From an uncultured Pedobacter sp. (lineage in GTDB: Bacteria; Bacteroidota; Bacteroidia; Sphingobacteriales; Sphingobacteriaceae), in contig NZ_CAMLIG010000019.1 in assembly GCF_946480185.1 (NCBI RefSeq), positions 1-64,000 of the forward strand: 64,000 nt of DNA, written 5' to 3'. Below are positions 17,188-26,688 of the stretch, one piece after another. Every line of letters begins with the position of its first letter. Position 1 is the first letter of the stretch. A program made the translations under genes and the position numbers. The notes beneath the pieces were generated by a model. It was not told the DNA's origin, made no database searches, and was given only the letters and a program-made list of their open reading frames with translations.

Positions 17188-18151
17188 CTTTTTGCCACAT
17201 AGTTTCATCAACAGGAATTCCATTAAGCATGTTTTCTTCCCTAATTTTTAATGTTTGTTCCCCAGGGTAACGTACTTCCTGTTTGCCTTGTTTGGTATAA
17301 TCCAATATTTCATCAGCAATAGCGCTAGCATTTGGATATAAACTCATATCTAAACAAATGTAAACCTGAGAGATATTTTTTTCTTTCTTACTCTCGGTAA
17401 TTGCTCCGGTGGTTTGTCCGCCACTTAAAATACTCGCTAATAAATCAAGCATAATTGCCAAGCCAGAACCTTTCCACATTCCAACTGGTAAGGGGCGTTT
17501 GGTTTTTTGGATGCTAACTGGATCCTTCGTAAGCTTCCCTTCCTCATCATAACCTCCGTAAAATGGAAGTTCCTTTCCTTTTAATTCGTATTCCTGTAAT
17601 TTACCGTAAGAAAATTGAGCCATTGCCATATCCAAAACAATATGTCCGCTTTTATGGGGTACGGCAATAATTAAAGGGTTATTTCCAATTGAAGCAATAT
17701 CAGATCCCCAAGGTGGCATAATGCCAATGGTATTCGTAAAATTTATTCCAATACAGTTTGCTTCTGCTGCCTGCCATCCATAAGCCCCTCCACGCATCCA
17801 GTGGTTGGTGTTTTTTAAAGCCACACAGCCCATTCCGTTTTTTTTGGCAAGCTCAATTGCCCTGTTCATGCAAAATTGTGCGTTCAAAACACCCGGGCCT
17901 AAATTTCCGTCCCATTGCTCAATTACGCCAAAGCTGTTTACCAAAGTTGGTACAGCGTTTACAGCTACAAATCCTTCATCAATATATTCGATAAAAACAG
18001 GAAACCTGTTTAAGCCATGCGAATAAACCCCGTCTCGGCTGTTATTAGCGAAAATTTCTGCACATGCACTCGCCCTTTCATCAGTAAATCCTCGGCTTAT
18101 TAAAACTCTTTTTAATTCCTCAAACAGGGTTTGGTAGGTTGTTTTCTGCAT
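17174..18151 (-). CDS. 2,3-diketo-L-gulonate reductase-like oxidoreductase (Ldh family)
   Basis: An NAD(P)H-dependent reductase of the malate/L-lactate dehydrogenase family. Many stretches are like E. coli DlgD (YiaK): SGVYSHGLNRFP-like, NHWMRGGAYGWQAAE, MPPWGSD, MAQFSYGKLQEYELKGKELP and GMWKGSGLAIMLDLLASILSGG. The 325-residue form starts at ATG 18151, which has AAAGGA just upstream; a longer frame from TTG at 18187 adds 12 residues. No other ascorbate/gulonate genes adjoin it, so the true substrate may differ. Confidence 0.85.
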   Translation of the reverse strand: MQKTTYQTLFEELKRVLISRGFTDERASACAEIFANNSRDGVYSHGLNRFPVFIEYIDEGFVAVNAVPTLVNSFGVIEQWDGNLGPGVLNAQFCMNRAIELAKKNGMGCVALKNTNHWMRGGAYGWQAAEANCIGINFTNTIGIMPPWGSDIASIGNNPLIIAVPHKSGHIVLDMAMAQFSYGKLQEYELKGKELPFYGGYDEEGKLTKDPVSIQKTKRPLPVGMWKGSGLAIMLDLLASILSGGQTTGAITESKKEKNISQVYICLDMSLYPNASAIADEILDYTKQGKQEVRYPGEQTLKIREENMLNGIPVDETMWQKVKSL

Positions 18152-18530
18152 TTCCTTTAAGATATATTGTTTTGGTGGGTGCGGCAAATATAATAATTGT
18201 TTAATAAACGGTCAGATTGTGGATAAAGTCCACAGTTTAAAAAAGTTAAGTTATTATAATAAGCATCTGTATAAATAGCTGTTTATTTTAAAACGATAAC
18301 GGTTTTTGATTCCCTATTAAATTCGTGACATCTGAGAAATTATCATACAAAAAGCTGTATTTGTGAGATGAATATCTCCACATGGATTAAGGTTGATAGT
18401 CAGGATATTAAGCGAAACTGATTTTCAGATGATGATAATTGTTAGTTCTTTTAAGGTGAATTTGAAAGGATAACGTATAAAAATAGGTTAATTTAGAACC
18501 GTTTAATTGACAAAAAAAGCATTTTAATTA
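18152..18530. other. Intergenic region with a single DnaA-box-like site
   Basis: This 379-base gap has no open frame or RNA gene that I can support. At 18218-18226 the minus strand reads TTATCCACA, a perfect DnaA-box consensus, and it is part of a small hairpin (TGTGGA/TCCACA). One box is not evidence for an origin. The rest is AT-rich. Confidence 0.4.
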
Positions 18531-20366
18531 ATGAAAGTAATAATTGCCGAAAAACCATCCGTTGCTCGTGAGTTAGCTAAAGTATTTGGCGCAACCAATA
18601 AAAAAGCCGGTTATATTGAAGGTAAAGGCTATTCTTTTACTTGGGCTTTTGGACATTTGTTGCAGTTAGCGCCTCCGCAAGATTATGGCTTTTACGGTTG
18701 GAAACAACAGAATTTACCCATGCTGCCTCAGAAATTTAAACTGGCCGTTCGCAAAATCAAAACTAAAGACGGTATAGTTGAAGATCCCGCAGTACGCAAG
18801 CAACTGGATGTTATTAAAAGTTTGTTTGACGAGTGTACGGAAATTATTGTTGCCACAGATGCTGGGAGGGAAGGTGAGCTGATTTTTAGGTATATCTACT
18901 ATTATTTAAAATGCAAAAAACCTTTCCGTAGGTTGTGGATTTCTTCGCAAACAGACCAAGCAATTAAAGATGGTTTCCGGAATTTAAAACCAGGAACAGA
19001 TTATGATACCTTGTTTAATTCTGCGCATTGCAGGTCAGAATCCGATTGGTTGGTTGGGATGAACGCTACACAGGCGTTAAGTATTTCAGCAGGCAATAGA
19101 GCCGTTTTATCTTTAGGAAGAGTACAAACGCCAACCTTGGCCATGATTTGCAGTCGTTATATAGAAACAAAAAACTTTGTCCCAGAAATTTATTTTCAGG
19201 TTGCTATACAGTTAAGTAAAGAAGAAAGTTTTTTTAGAGCCATCTCCACCAAAAACTATAAAACCAAGGAAGAAGCCGATGCTGTTTTAGCCCAGGTTTT
19301 AGATGTAGCCAGTGGACACCCAAAAGGTGGTTTAATTGCTAACGTGGAAGCCAAGGCTAAAAAAGAACCGCCACCATTATTACATGATTTAAGCAGTTTA
19401 CAGCAAGAAGCCAATAAAAAGAAAGGCTACACCGCAGACCAAACTTTAGGCATTTTACAAAATTTGTACGAAAGCAAATTGGTGACTTATCCGCGTACAG
19501 GAAGCCGTTATATTGGTGATGATGTTTTTGCTACCATACCGGATTTGATTTCTAAATTCACCGATCACCCCTTATTCGGAAAGGATGCTGTTTTTCTTAT
19601 GGAAAATAAACTGAACAAAAGGAGTGTAAATGCCAAAAAAGTAACAGATCACCATGCCATTTTGCCTACCGGAGAAAGTTCTGGGCAATTATCATCAGAC
19701 CGACAGGCAGTTTACGATATGGTGGTGGGCAGAATGCTGGAAGCTTTTCATCAAGAATGTTTAAAAGAAACCACTAAAATCACCGTAAGTTCAGGATCTG
19801 ATTTTATTGCAAATGGAACCGTGATACAGTCCGCAGGTTGGCGTTCTGTTTTTAATGATAACGATGAGGAGAAAAAAGATGAAGATAACGCTACTTTGCC
19901 CAAAGTAATTAAAGGAGAGAGTTTAGACATTACCAATAAAGCAGTGCTGGAAAAGCAAACCAAGCCAAAACCTTTATTTACCGAAGCTACCTTGCTTAAA
20001 GCTTTAGAAACTTGCGGTAAAGATATTGAAGACGAGGAACTTAGGTATGCCATGAAAGAAAGTGGTTTAGGTACGCCAGCAACCAGAGCCTCTATCATCG
20101 AAACGTTAATTAAACGCGAATATATCGTAAGAGAGAAGAAAAACCTTGTTCCGTCAAAAAAAGGTTTAGCAGTTTATGACGTTGTAAAGAATAAAAAAAT
20201 TGCTCAGGCAGAATTAACCGGACAATGGGAAAAAAGGCTGGAAGAAATACGTACAGGCGCTTCTGTAAAGGACTTTAAAGCAGAAATAGCCGAATATACT
20301 AAAAATATAACGCAAGAGTTATTAGTAGCAGGCACAAGTTTATATGCGGTTTTAAAAGAAAGTTAG
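18531..20366 (+). CDS. topB: DNA topoisomerase III
   Basis: A type IA topoisomerase of 611 residues that passes single strands to resolve recombination and replication intermediates. The Toprim domain shows the IAEKPSVARELAKVFG start and the VATDAGREGELIFRY acidic motif. The catalytic tyrosine lies in LVTYPRTGSRYI, and GLGTPATRASIIETLIKREYI is intact. The C-terminus stops after about 40 residues past the GQWEKRLEEI block, with no cysteine-rich zinc ribbon. The protein is on the short side for the family. Confidence 0.94.
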   Translation: MKVIIAEKPSVARELAKVFGATNKKAGYIEGKGYSFTWAFGHLLQLAPPQDYGFYGWKQQNLPMLPQKFKLAVRKIKTKDGIVEDPAVRKQLDVIKSLFDECTEIIVATDAGREGELIFRYIYYYLKCKKPFRRLWISSQTDQAIKDGFRNLKPGTDYDTLFNSAHCRSESDWLVGMNATQALSISAGNRAVLSLGRVQTPTLAMICSRYIETKNFVPEIYFQVAIQLSKEESFFRAISTKNYKTKEEADAVLAQVLDVASGHPKGGLIANVEAKAKKEPPPLLHDLSSLQQEANKKKGYTADQTLGILQNLYESKLVTYPRTGSRYIGDDVFATIPDLISKFTDHPLFGKDAVFLMENKLNKRSVNAKKVTDHHAILPTGESSGQLSSDRQAVYDMVVGRMLEAFHQECLKETTKITVSSGSDFIANGTVIQSAGWRSVFNDNDEEKKDEDNATLPKVIKGESLDITNKAVLEKQTKPKPLFTEATLLKALETCGKDIEDEELRYAMKESGLGTPATRASIIETLIKREYIVREKKNLVPSKKGLAVYDVVKNKKIAQAELTGQWEKRLEEIRTGASVKDFKAEIAEYTKNITQELLVAGTSLYAVLKES

Positions 20367-20448
20367 CTTCAAATTAAAACTTTTAGCTTAACAATAACGT
20401 AAAACCTAATATTCATTTTTGCTTTAAGTAAAAGCCTTATTATTTTTT

Positions 20449-22221
20449 ATGAAATCAAAGATTTTGTTATTTAATTTTTCTCTAGATAACATATTTAAAG
20501 ACCAAAAAGATTCTTTTTTAAAAGCTAAACACAAAATACTTTTTATCGTGTTTATATTGACTTTTATTAAGGGAATATTAGCGGCTGGTACCGCAGCTTA
20601 TTTTGACCAATATATCCAGTTTGTAAGAGCTATAACCTACCTAATTGTTTATATCATTCTTTTCTACTGCTTTGTTAAAAAAATCATACCTTTTAAATTT
20701 ATCGCTCATACTATTGTTATAGGTGGCTTAATATTGGTTTATACCAATTTGTTTTTAACAGCAAAGTCTGTTAATATTATTACCTTACAATTTGTTTTCT
20801 CAATCATTTTATCCAGCTTTTATATACTAAACTCGCGGTTTGGTATATTTTATTCTATAGTGGCAACTGTTCCTGTAATTATTTCTTTAGCTCTTGGTCA
20901 TAATTTTAATAGCGAATCAGAGTTAGGTGCGCTGGCTTCTCCCGGTTATGAAATTATCGTTTTTATCAACTTTATCACTATTATTTATATTCCGTATTTA
21001 TTTTACCAATCATTTGTAAAAACTGTAAATGAGAAAGAAGAATTAAATATTCAACTACAGTTGGCTGTAAAAACTGCAAATGAGGCAGTACAAGTAAAAT
21101 CCAACTTTCTTTCTACCATGTCACACGAGTTGCGTACTCCTTTAAATACAGTAATTGGAACTACAGATTTATTGCTTTCTGACACTTATGAACCGCATCA
21201 GGCGGAAAACTTAAAAGATTTGAAATTTTCCGCAAATACCTTATTAAATATCATTAACGATATACTTGATTATAACAAGCTGGAATCTTCCAAATTAACT
21301 TTAGAAACCGTTAATGTAGATGTGGTAAAATTGCTCAATACCGTTTGTTCTGGATTGCACAATCAAGCGATTAATAAACATATAGCTTTAAAGCTCGAAA
21401 TTGACGAGGATTTAAACAATTATGATCTTATTACAGATCCCACTCGTATCACTCAAATTTTCTACAATCTGATTGGGAATGCTATTAAGTTTACTTCGGT
21501 AGGAGAAGTGCTTGTAAAATTGGATATTTTAAGTAAACAGGAAGATGAAATGATAATCCGTTTTTCTGTTAAAGATACTGGAATTGGCATTAGTGAAGAA
21601 GAGCAAACTGTGGTATTTGAACCTTTTAGCCAAGCATCATCAAGTATTACCCGTGATTTCGGCGGTACAGGTTTAGGTTTGTCCATCGTTAAACGTTTAC
21701 TTTCACTTTTTGATAGTCAAATTAATTTGGTGAGTAACGTTCATCAGGGTTCTAAGTTTTTTTTCGATATTAACTTTAAAACTCAGCCGAAAATCAATAA
21801 ATCAACTGCAAGAACAACTTTAGAAAAAATTGTTGAAAAGGATATCAGCGATTTAAATGTACTGGTTGCAGAAGATAATTTAATGAACCGAGTATTAATA
21901 AAAAAAGTATTTGCAAAGTGGAATAATACGCCTGTATTTGCAGAAAACGGTCAGCAAGCTATTGAAATGGCAGAAAAAACTAAGTTTGATATTATTTTAA
22001 TGGATTTACACATGCCAGTTGTTGATGGTTACTTAGCGGCAAAGACCATTAAATTTGGAAAGAACAAAATAAACCAGGAAACGCATATTATCGCCTTTAC
22101 AGCCTCTATCTCTAATGAAATATTAAAGGAAGTTAATGATGCTGGGATGATAGATTATATTTATAAGCCTTTTGATGCAAACGAGATGTATAATAAATTG
22201 AGAAGTTTATATCCAATCTAG
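20449..22221 (+). CDS. Hybrid sensor histidine kinase with receiver domain
   Basis: A 590-residue membrane protein. About six membrane segments lie within residues 25-190, followed by a short coil, HisKA with the H-box SHELRTPLNTVIG, HATPase with NLIGNAIKFT, KDTGIGIS and GGTGLGLSIVKRL, and a C-terminal receiver. The receiver has the acidic pair in VAEDN, phospho-acceptor Asp in ILMDLHMPVVDG and the lysine in IYKPF. There is no periplasmic sensor domain, so the stimulus may be within the membrane. No phosphotransfer protein or output regulator is adjacent. Confidence 0.92.
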   Translation: MKSKILLFNFSLDNIFKDQKDSFLKAKHKILFIVFILTFIKGILAAGTAAYFDQYIQFVRAITYLIVYIILFYCFVKKIIPFKFIAHTIVIGGLILVYTNLFLTAKSVNIITLQFVFSIILSSFYILNSRFGIFYSIVATVPVIISLALGHNFNSESELGALASPGYEIIVFINFITIIYIPYLFYQSFVKTVNEKEELNIQLQLAVKTANEAVQVKSNFLSTMSHELRTPLNTVIGTTDLLLSDTYEPHQAENLKDLKFSANTLLNIINDILDYNKLESSKLTLETVNVDVVKLLNTVCSGLHNQAINKHIALKLEIDEDLNNYDLITDPTRITQIFYNLIGNAIKFTSVGEVLVKLDILSKQEDEMIIRFSVKDTGIGISEEEQTVVFEPFSQASSSITRDFGGTGLGLSIVKRLLSLFDSQINLVSNVHQGSKFFFDINFKTQPKINKSTARTTLEKIVEKDISDLNVLVAEDNLMNRVLIKKVFAKWNNTPVFAENGQQAIEMAEKTKFDIILMDLHMPVVDGYLAAKTIKFGKNKINQETHIIAFTASISNEILKEVNDAGMIDYIYKPFDANEMYNKLRSLYPI

Positions 22222-22236
22222 AACGTCAAAACGGCA

Positions 22237-24360
22237 TTATACCTTTTCACTTATTTTAGAAATTTCAGCAGCTAAATTGGTAATTAATTCTAACTGTTCT
22301 GTAATCTGAGGATCCACATTTTTATCTGAAAGATGTATGTGAAGTTTAGTTTGAGTGCTTCCTTCAACCTTATTGTTAATTTTTTCAGCGGCTTCTTCCA
22401 AATAAAAACGGCTTTTTCTAATGAGTTTTAACTGCTCTGAGTTAATGCTTGCGCCACTATCTGTAAAACTTGCCGAAAGGTTGGCCAAATAAGATGACAG
22501 AATATGGTTAAGCACCACAAATTTGTGGATTTCTTTGATGTGATGCTGTTTGCTTTTAGGTTCCTGCAACATCCGCTGAAATGCCCCCGCTAGGTTTGCA
22601 GTGTTTACATAAACATTTTTACGTGCTAACTTGTATTCTGTAACGCTTATTGGCAATAAAGACTGGCGCAAAATAATATGCTCCAAATAATTCAAATTTG
22701 CCTTTATCATACTAGGCAAAAAATTCCTTAACTGTGCCGATTCCCAATCGGGAAACAAAATATAGCTGGATAAAAAAGCTAACACAGAACCTATTAAAGT
22801 ATCAACAATACGCTCGCTTGCGATAACGGTGGTGTTATTTGCCACGTTAAGAAAGCTAAAAAGTATGAGGATGAATGGTGTCATAAAAATAACACCTAAC
22901 ACATATCTAATTCTAATAATGCTATAGGTAACCAGCATAAACATTATTAAAAGTACAAACCTTGCAGTTTCATCCTTTACCAACATTAAAATTACCGCAC
23001 CCAATACGCCACCTATTAAAGTGCCGGCAACGCGTTCGTAATTTCTTTGTTTGGTACTACTAAATCCGGGCTTCATAATTACCAGAATAGTTAAAATAAT
23101 CCAATAGCTATGGTGCCCAAGCGGAAACATTTTACCTACAAAAAAACCCACTAAACAAATTATAGCAATGCGTAAAGAATATTTAAAAACACTGGACTGA
23201 AAATTTAAGTTGTTTCTAAAAATCTTCCAATCAAAACTTTGATGGCTTGCAAAACGTGAAAGTTCTGTAGGAGAGGAGCTCCGCTTTGTTTCGATAATTT
23301 CCTTATCAAAGTAATTTGCAATATCTGCTGCTTTGTTATAAATATTCCTGAGATTGATTAAAATCTTCTTCAAAATCAAAACAGACGTACCTCCACGTTC
23401 TAGCTCGTCTATTTTAGCTTTCAGTAAATCTAAATCTGTGATAGAAAGGTATTTGTCTGTAGGTTTTTGCTGATGAATTAAGCAGAAACCTATATAATCT
23501 ATTTCATCGGCTATTTTTTCAATCGTACTGGAAAAAGCGGGCAAAATATCCAAACCACCAAAACGAGTTCTAATCGTATCATAATCATTATGCGTAGCCA
23601 TTGTTTGCTCAAAAATATCTACCGTATCCACAAAAATCTGCACCATCAATCTACCTATATTGGTAGATTCGTTCATTAATTTGCGGGTTTTAAATAATGC
23701 ATCTCTTACATTGTCCTGTAACTCACTCACTTTAACTTGTTGGCTTACAAGCGCCTTAAAGTTATCTTCTACAGAAACTTCATTGCCGTAAAACCTTGCC
23801 CTTAAACGCATATATTTCCCAACTTCGCTGATGCTTTCGCCCAAAGTTTGTTGTGCATATCTATAAGGTTTTATTCTTGAAAAAAGAGTACTCAATAAAA
23901 AATACCAAACACCGCCACCCAACACCAAAAATGAATGTTCAAATGGATTTAGCGCTGTTTTTCCGGGAATAATATCTAACACCATTATTAAAAGTGCGGC
24001 CGTACCCACAGAAGCAGCTCTGGTGCCGTACAGGTAAAACATAGAAAACAGAAATACCAATAAAAAAATCTCTGTTGCAACCAGGTAAACATTGGTATTT
24101 ATGGAAACAGTTAATAACGCTGTTAAAAAGATGAAAATATTGGTAAAAAGCATTCCGGTTTTACGGTGCGACCATGGACCCGGTGTGTCTGCTATGCTAA
24201 CACACAGAGCGCCCAAAGAAAGTGTAATTCCAATCTCAAGCATGTTAAACTGAAAAAAGATTAAAGAGGGGAGTAGTACACCTAAAGTAACTTTAACACC
24301 GTCAGAAAAATACTGGGTGTACATGAAATTTTTGAAATCATCGATTGGGTTACTCTTCAT
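22237..24360 (-). CDS. FUSC-family inner-membrane protein (YccS-like)
   Basis: A 707-residue protein with two blocks of five or six membrane segments, one near residues 15-175 and one near 395-530, separated and followed by long cytosolic helical regions. This is the YccS/YhfK and aromatic-acid-exporter-like layout. The second block has the family pattern SYWIILTILVIMKPGFSSTKQRNYERVAGTLIGG. A role in efflux is often assumed and unproven. It converges on the hybrid kinase gene with a 15-base gap and has no partner (HlyD-type) gene beside it. Confidence 0.85.
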   Translation of the reverse strand: MKSNPIDDFKNFMYTQYFSDGVKVTLGVLLPSLIFFQFNMLEIGITLSLGALCVSIADTPGPWSHRKTGMLFTNIFIFLTALLTVSINTNVYLVATEIFLLVFLFSMFYLYGTRAASVGTAALLIMVLDIIPGKTALNPFEHSFLVLGGGVWYFLLSTLFSRIKPYRYAQQTLGESISEVGKYMRLRARFYGNEVSVEDNFKALVSQQVKVSELQDNVRDALFKTRKLMNESTNIGRLMVQIFVDTVDIFEQTMATHNDYDTIRTRFGGLDILPAFSSTIEKIADEIDYIGFCLIHQQKPTDKYLSITDLDLLKAKIDELERGGTSVLILKKILINLRNIYNKAADIANYFDKEIIETKRSSSPTELSRFASHQSFDWKIFRNNLNFQSSVFKYSLRIAIICLVGFFVGKMFPLGHHSYWIILTILVIMKPGFSSTKQRNYERVAGTLIGGVLGAVILMLVKDETARFVLLIMFMLVTYSIIRIRYVLGVIFMTPFILILFSFLNVANNTTVIASERIVDTLIGSVLAFLSSYILFPDWESAQLRNFLPSMIKANLNYLEHIILRQSLLPISVTEYKLARKNVYVNTANLAGAFQRMLQEPKSKQHHIKEIHKFVVLNHILSSYLANLSASFTDSGASINSEQLKLIRKSRFYLEEAAEKINNKVEGSTQTKLHIHLSDKNVDPQITEQLELITNLAAEISKISEKV

Positions 24361-24382
24361 AAACAGTAAAAATAAGCCATTT

Positions 24383-24410
24383 TATTGAGATGTGAGTATT
24401 GAGATGTGAG
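24383..24410 (+). repeat. Perfect 14-base tandem repeat TATTGAGATGTGAG
   Basis: Two identical copies lie head to tail at 24383-24396 and 24397-24410. The following 150 bases contain other word-like repeats such as AATGACCAATGAACTA and TAATGACTAATGAA. Confidence 0.8.
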
Positions 24411-24490
24411 ACTGACTTGCAGACTGCCAACTGATAATTTTAAATGAATGAAGGAGAGAACGATGGAATGCTATGCAGTCCCTAACAACT

Positions 24491-24555
24491 AATGACCAAT
24501 GAACTAAAAAACCACAAAACGAGGCTAATGACTAATGAATCAGTGAACTACTAAT
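24491..24555 (+). repeat. Cluster of TAATGACTAATGAACTA-like repeats
   Basis: The words AATGACCAATGAACTA (24491-24506) and TAATGACTAATGAA (24527-24540), followed by CAGTGAACTACTAAT, are imperfect copies of one short unit. There is no coding potential. Confidence 0.5.
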
Positions 24556-24574
24556 ATGCTCAATTTTATTTGAT

Positions 24575-24582
24575 TACCTTTG
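24575..24582 (+). promoter_or_regulatory. -7 element of the DEAD-box gene promoter
   Basis: TACCTTTG matches TAnnTTTG. It lies 19 bases before the TTG start at 24602, implying a very short leader. Confidence 0.6.
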
Positions 24583-24601
24583 CGCATTAAATAAAACAAA
24601 A

Positions 24602-25729
24602 TTGAAAAATTTCCAAGAACTGGGTATTGATGAACAATTCATCAAAGCATTAACAGAAAACAACATACAAATACCAACTGAAATTCAGCAAAAAGCGATT
24701 CCGTTTTTATTGGAGGCACAAGGAAAAGATTTTATTGGGCAGGCACAAACAGGTACGGGCAAAACTGCAGCTTATGGCTTGCCTATTTTACAACGCATAA
24801 ATCCCGACTTAAAACAAATACAAGCTATAGTGATTAGTCCGACTAGGGAGTTGGCACAACAGATAGCAAAACAGCTCTTTAGATTTACCAAATATGCTGA
24901 TAAAAAGATTTTTACTGAATCTGTTTATGGTGGCGAAAAAATTGATTTACAAATTAGCAGGTTACGCAGGCCTACGCATATTGTGGTATCAACACCGGGG
25001 CGTTTAATTGATTTGCTGGAGCGTAATGCTATTAATTTAGAAAACGTTAAAACCGTAGTTTTGGATGAAGCCGACGAAATGTTGAGCATGGGCTTTAAAG
25101 CTGATGTTGACAAGATTTTAAGCTATACAAATGCCAAGAAAAGCAATACATGGCTTTTCTCTGCTACAATGCCTGCCGCTTTAAAAGAAATCATCGACGA
25201 ATTTATGGACGACGATGCTTTTACAGTTACCGTGTCAAAAGACAACGTGGTTAACCAAGGGATTGCGCATCAGTATTTAATTGCAGATATTAAAGACAAA
25301 GTTGACGTATTATCTAGATTTTTAAAAGCGCAGGGCGAAAAAAGAGGGATTATTTTCTGTAGAACTAAGGCCGGAACGCAAACTTTAGAAAAACAGCTAC
25401 AGGCCAAAAATATTAAGGCAGAAGCAATCCATGGAGATTTAGGGCAACGAGACAGAGACCGTGTGATGCGTTTGTTCAAATCAAAAAGATTGCAGATTTT
25501 AATTGCGACGGATATTTCTGCCAGAGGGATTGATGTTGATAATTTAGCATACGTTTTGCATTACCAATTGCCAGATCAGCTAGAATATTATACGCACAGA
25601 AGCGGAAGAACCGCCAGGGCAGGGAAACAAGGCTTTTCGATTGCTTTTGTTGCGCCATCTGAACTTGGTAAAATAGCTGATTTAGAAAGGGATTTGAAAA
25701 TTTCTTTCGAAAAAGTAGACACCCTATAA
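24602..25729 (+). CDS. DEAD-box RNA helicase, minimal form
   Basis: An ATP-dependent RNA helicase of 375 residues. It shows the Q motif (IPTEIQQKAIP), Walker A (AQTGTGKTAA, about 48-57), PTRELAQQ, TPGRLIDLL, DEAD at 155-158, SAT, and motif VI HRSGRTARAGKQG. It ends about 40 residues after motif VI, so it has only the two RecA-like domains and lacks the C-terminal RNA-binding extension of DeaD/CsdA proteins. The start must be TTG at 24602, since no ATG precedes the Q motif. It is followed after five bases by a PAP2 gene. Confidence 0.93.
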   Translation: MKNFQELGIDEQFIKALTENNIQIPTEIQQKAIPFLLEAQGKDFIGQAQTGTGKTAAYGLPILQRINPDLKQIQAIVISPTRELAQQIAKQLFRFTKYADKKIFTESVYGGEKIDLQISRLRRPTHIVVSTPGRLIDLLERNAINLENVKTVVLDEADEMLSMGFKADVDKILSYTNAKKSNTWLFSATMPAALKEIIDEFMDDDAFTVTVSKDNVVNQGIAHQYLIADIKDKVDVLSRFLKAQGEKRGIIFCRTKAGTQTLEKQLQAKNIKAEAIHGDLGQRDRDRVMRLFKSKRLQILIATDISARGIDVDNLAYVLHYQLPDQLEYYTHRSGRTARAGKQGFSIAFVAPSELGKIADLERDLKISFEKVDTL

Positions 25730-25734
25730 ATTAC

Positions 25735-26451
25735 TTGAAAAGGTTCAAAATACTTTTTAAACAATACATTAACGACTATAAGTTAGTCCCAGAATTTAGC
25801 ACCATCATTATTGCGTTTGTTATAATGGTTTTAGCCATCATCTGTTTTTATGGCTTAACTGAGGAACTCTCTGATGATAAATTAAAATTTTATGATGATT
25901 TAGTAATTGGTCAAATTGTGAGTTTTAGAACTCCAATAAATACCGAGATCATGAAAAGCATGACTTTTATAGGTAACTTAATTGGCTATGCTTTAATTAT
26001 TCCCATACTCACTATCTTTTTTATCATCAGAAAAACTTGGCGTTTATCTTTAGAAATTACGCTGGTTTTGTTATTGTCATCTGGTTTAAACATTGTTTTA
26101 AAAAACATCATTGAACGCCAGCGACCGCCAGAAATTGGGCGTTTGGTTTTTGCCCAATTTTATAGTTTCCCGAGCGGACACGCAATGAGTGCCATGGTTT
26201 TTTATGGATTTATCATTTATTTATCGATAATTCTGGTTAAAAAGAATTGGTTAAAATATGGGATTACTTTAGTTTGTGTGTTTATGACGTTATTGATAGG
26301 GGTTAGCCGTATTTATTTAGGAGTGCATTATCCATCGGATATTTTAGCAGGATACATTGGAGGTTTGGCTTGGCTAATGTTATGTATTTTAATCTTAAAT
26401 CTCATCACGCTAAGTAAAATCAAGTTAAAGGAAGCTAATATTTTACATTAA
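25735..26451 (+). CDS. PAP2-family membrane phosphatase
   Basis: A 238-residue integral membrane phosphatase with about six membrane segments. The three PAP2 motifs are present: KNIIERQRPP, PSGHAMSAM and SRIYLGVHYPSDILAG. Members dephosphorylate undecaprenyl pyrophosphate, phosphatidic acid or related lipids; which substrate applies here is unclear. The preferred start is TTG at 25735, because the next ATG would remove part of the first membrane segment. It is five bases after the helicase gene, so co-transcription is likely. Confidence 0.88.
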   Translation: MKRFKILFKQYINDYKLVPEFSTIIIAFVIMVLAIICFYGLTEELSDDKLKFYDDLVIGQIVSFRTPINTEIMKSMTFIGNLIGYALIIPILTIFFIIRKTWRLSLEITLVLLLSSGLNIVLKNIIERQRPPEIGRLVFAQFYSFPSGHAMSAMVFYGFIIYLSIILVKKNWLKYGITLVCVFMTLLIGVSRIYLGVHYPSDILAGYIGGLAWLMLCILILNLITLSKIKLKEANILH

Positions 26452-26454
26452 TAA

Positions 26455-26483
26455 TTGATATCGTGTTAAAAATGCTATCTTTG
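26455..26483 (+). promoter_or_regulatory. Promoter of the cold-shock-domain gene
   Basis: TTG at 26455-26457 and TATCTTTG at 26476-26483 are separated by 18 bases, a good Bacteroidota promoter. Transcription would begin near 26490 and give a leader of about 200 bases before the ATG at 26689. Confidence 0.6.
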
Positions 26484-26688
26484 TGAAATTCAAAAGCATT
26501 TCAAATCCTTTAGCGAAATTTTTAAGCGGTTTTAACAACCAAAACCAAAATATTGGTTCTTTTAAATCTTGCTTATTTGCAATTAACCTTTCAATTTCAT
26601 TATTGATGCTATCAATACCAAATTGACTTTTCATTAGCTTGATTTTTATGCTTTGATATAAAACAGATTTAAAAACAATAAACAATCA

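Noticed and set aside
18218..18234. A replication origin near topB.
   Set aside because: There is only one DnaA box, no box cluster, no AT-rich unwinding repeats, and no dnaA or dnaN nearby.
26443..26685. An 80-codon minus-strand frame between the PAP2 and cold-shock genes.
   Set aside because: It overlaps the PAP2 end and the likely cold-shock leader, is rich in residues expected from AT-rich DNA, and matches no family that I know. It is kept only as a remark in the findings.
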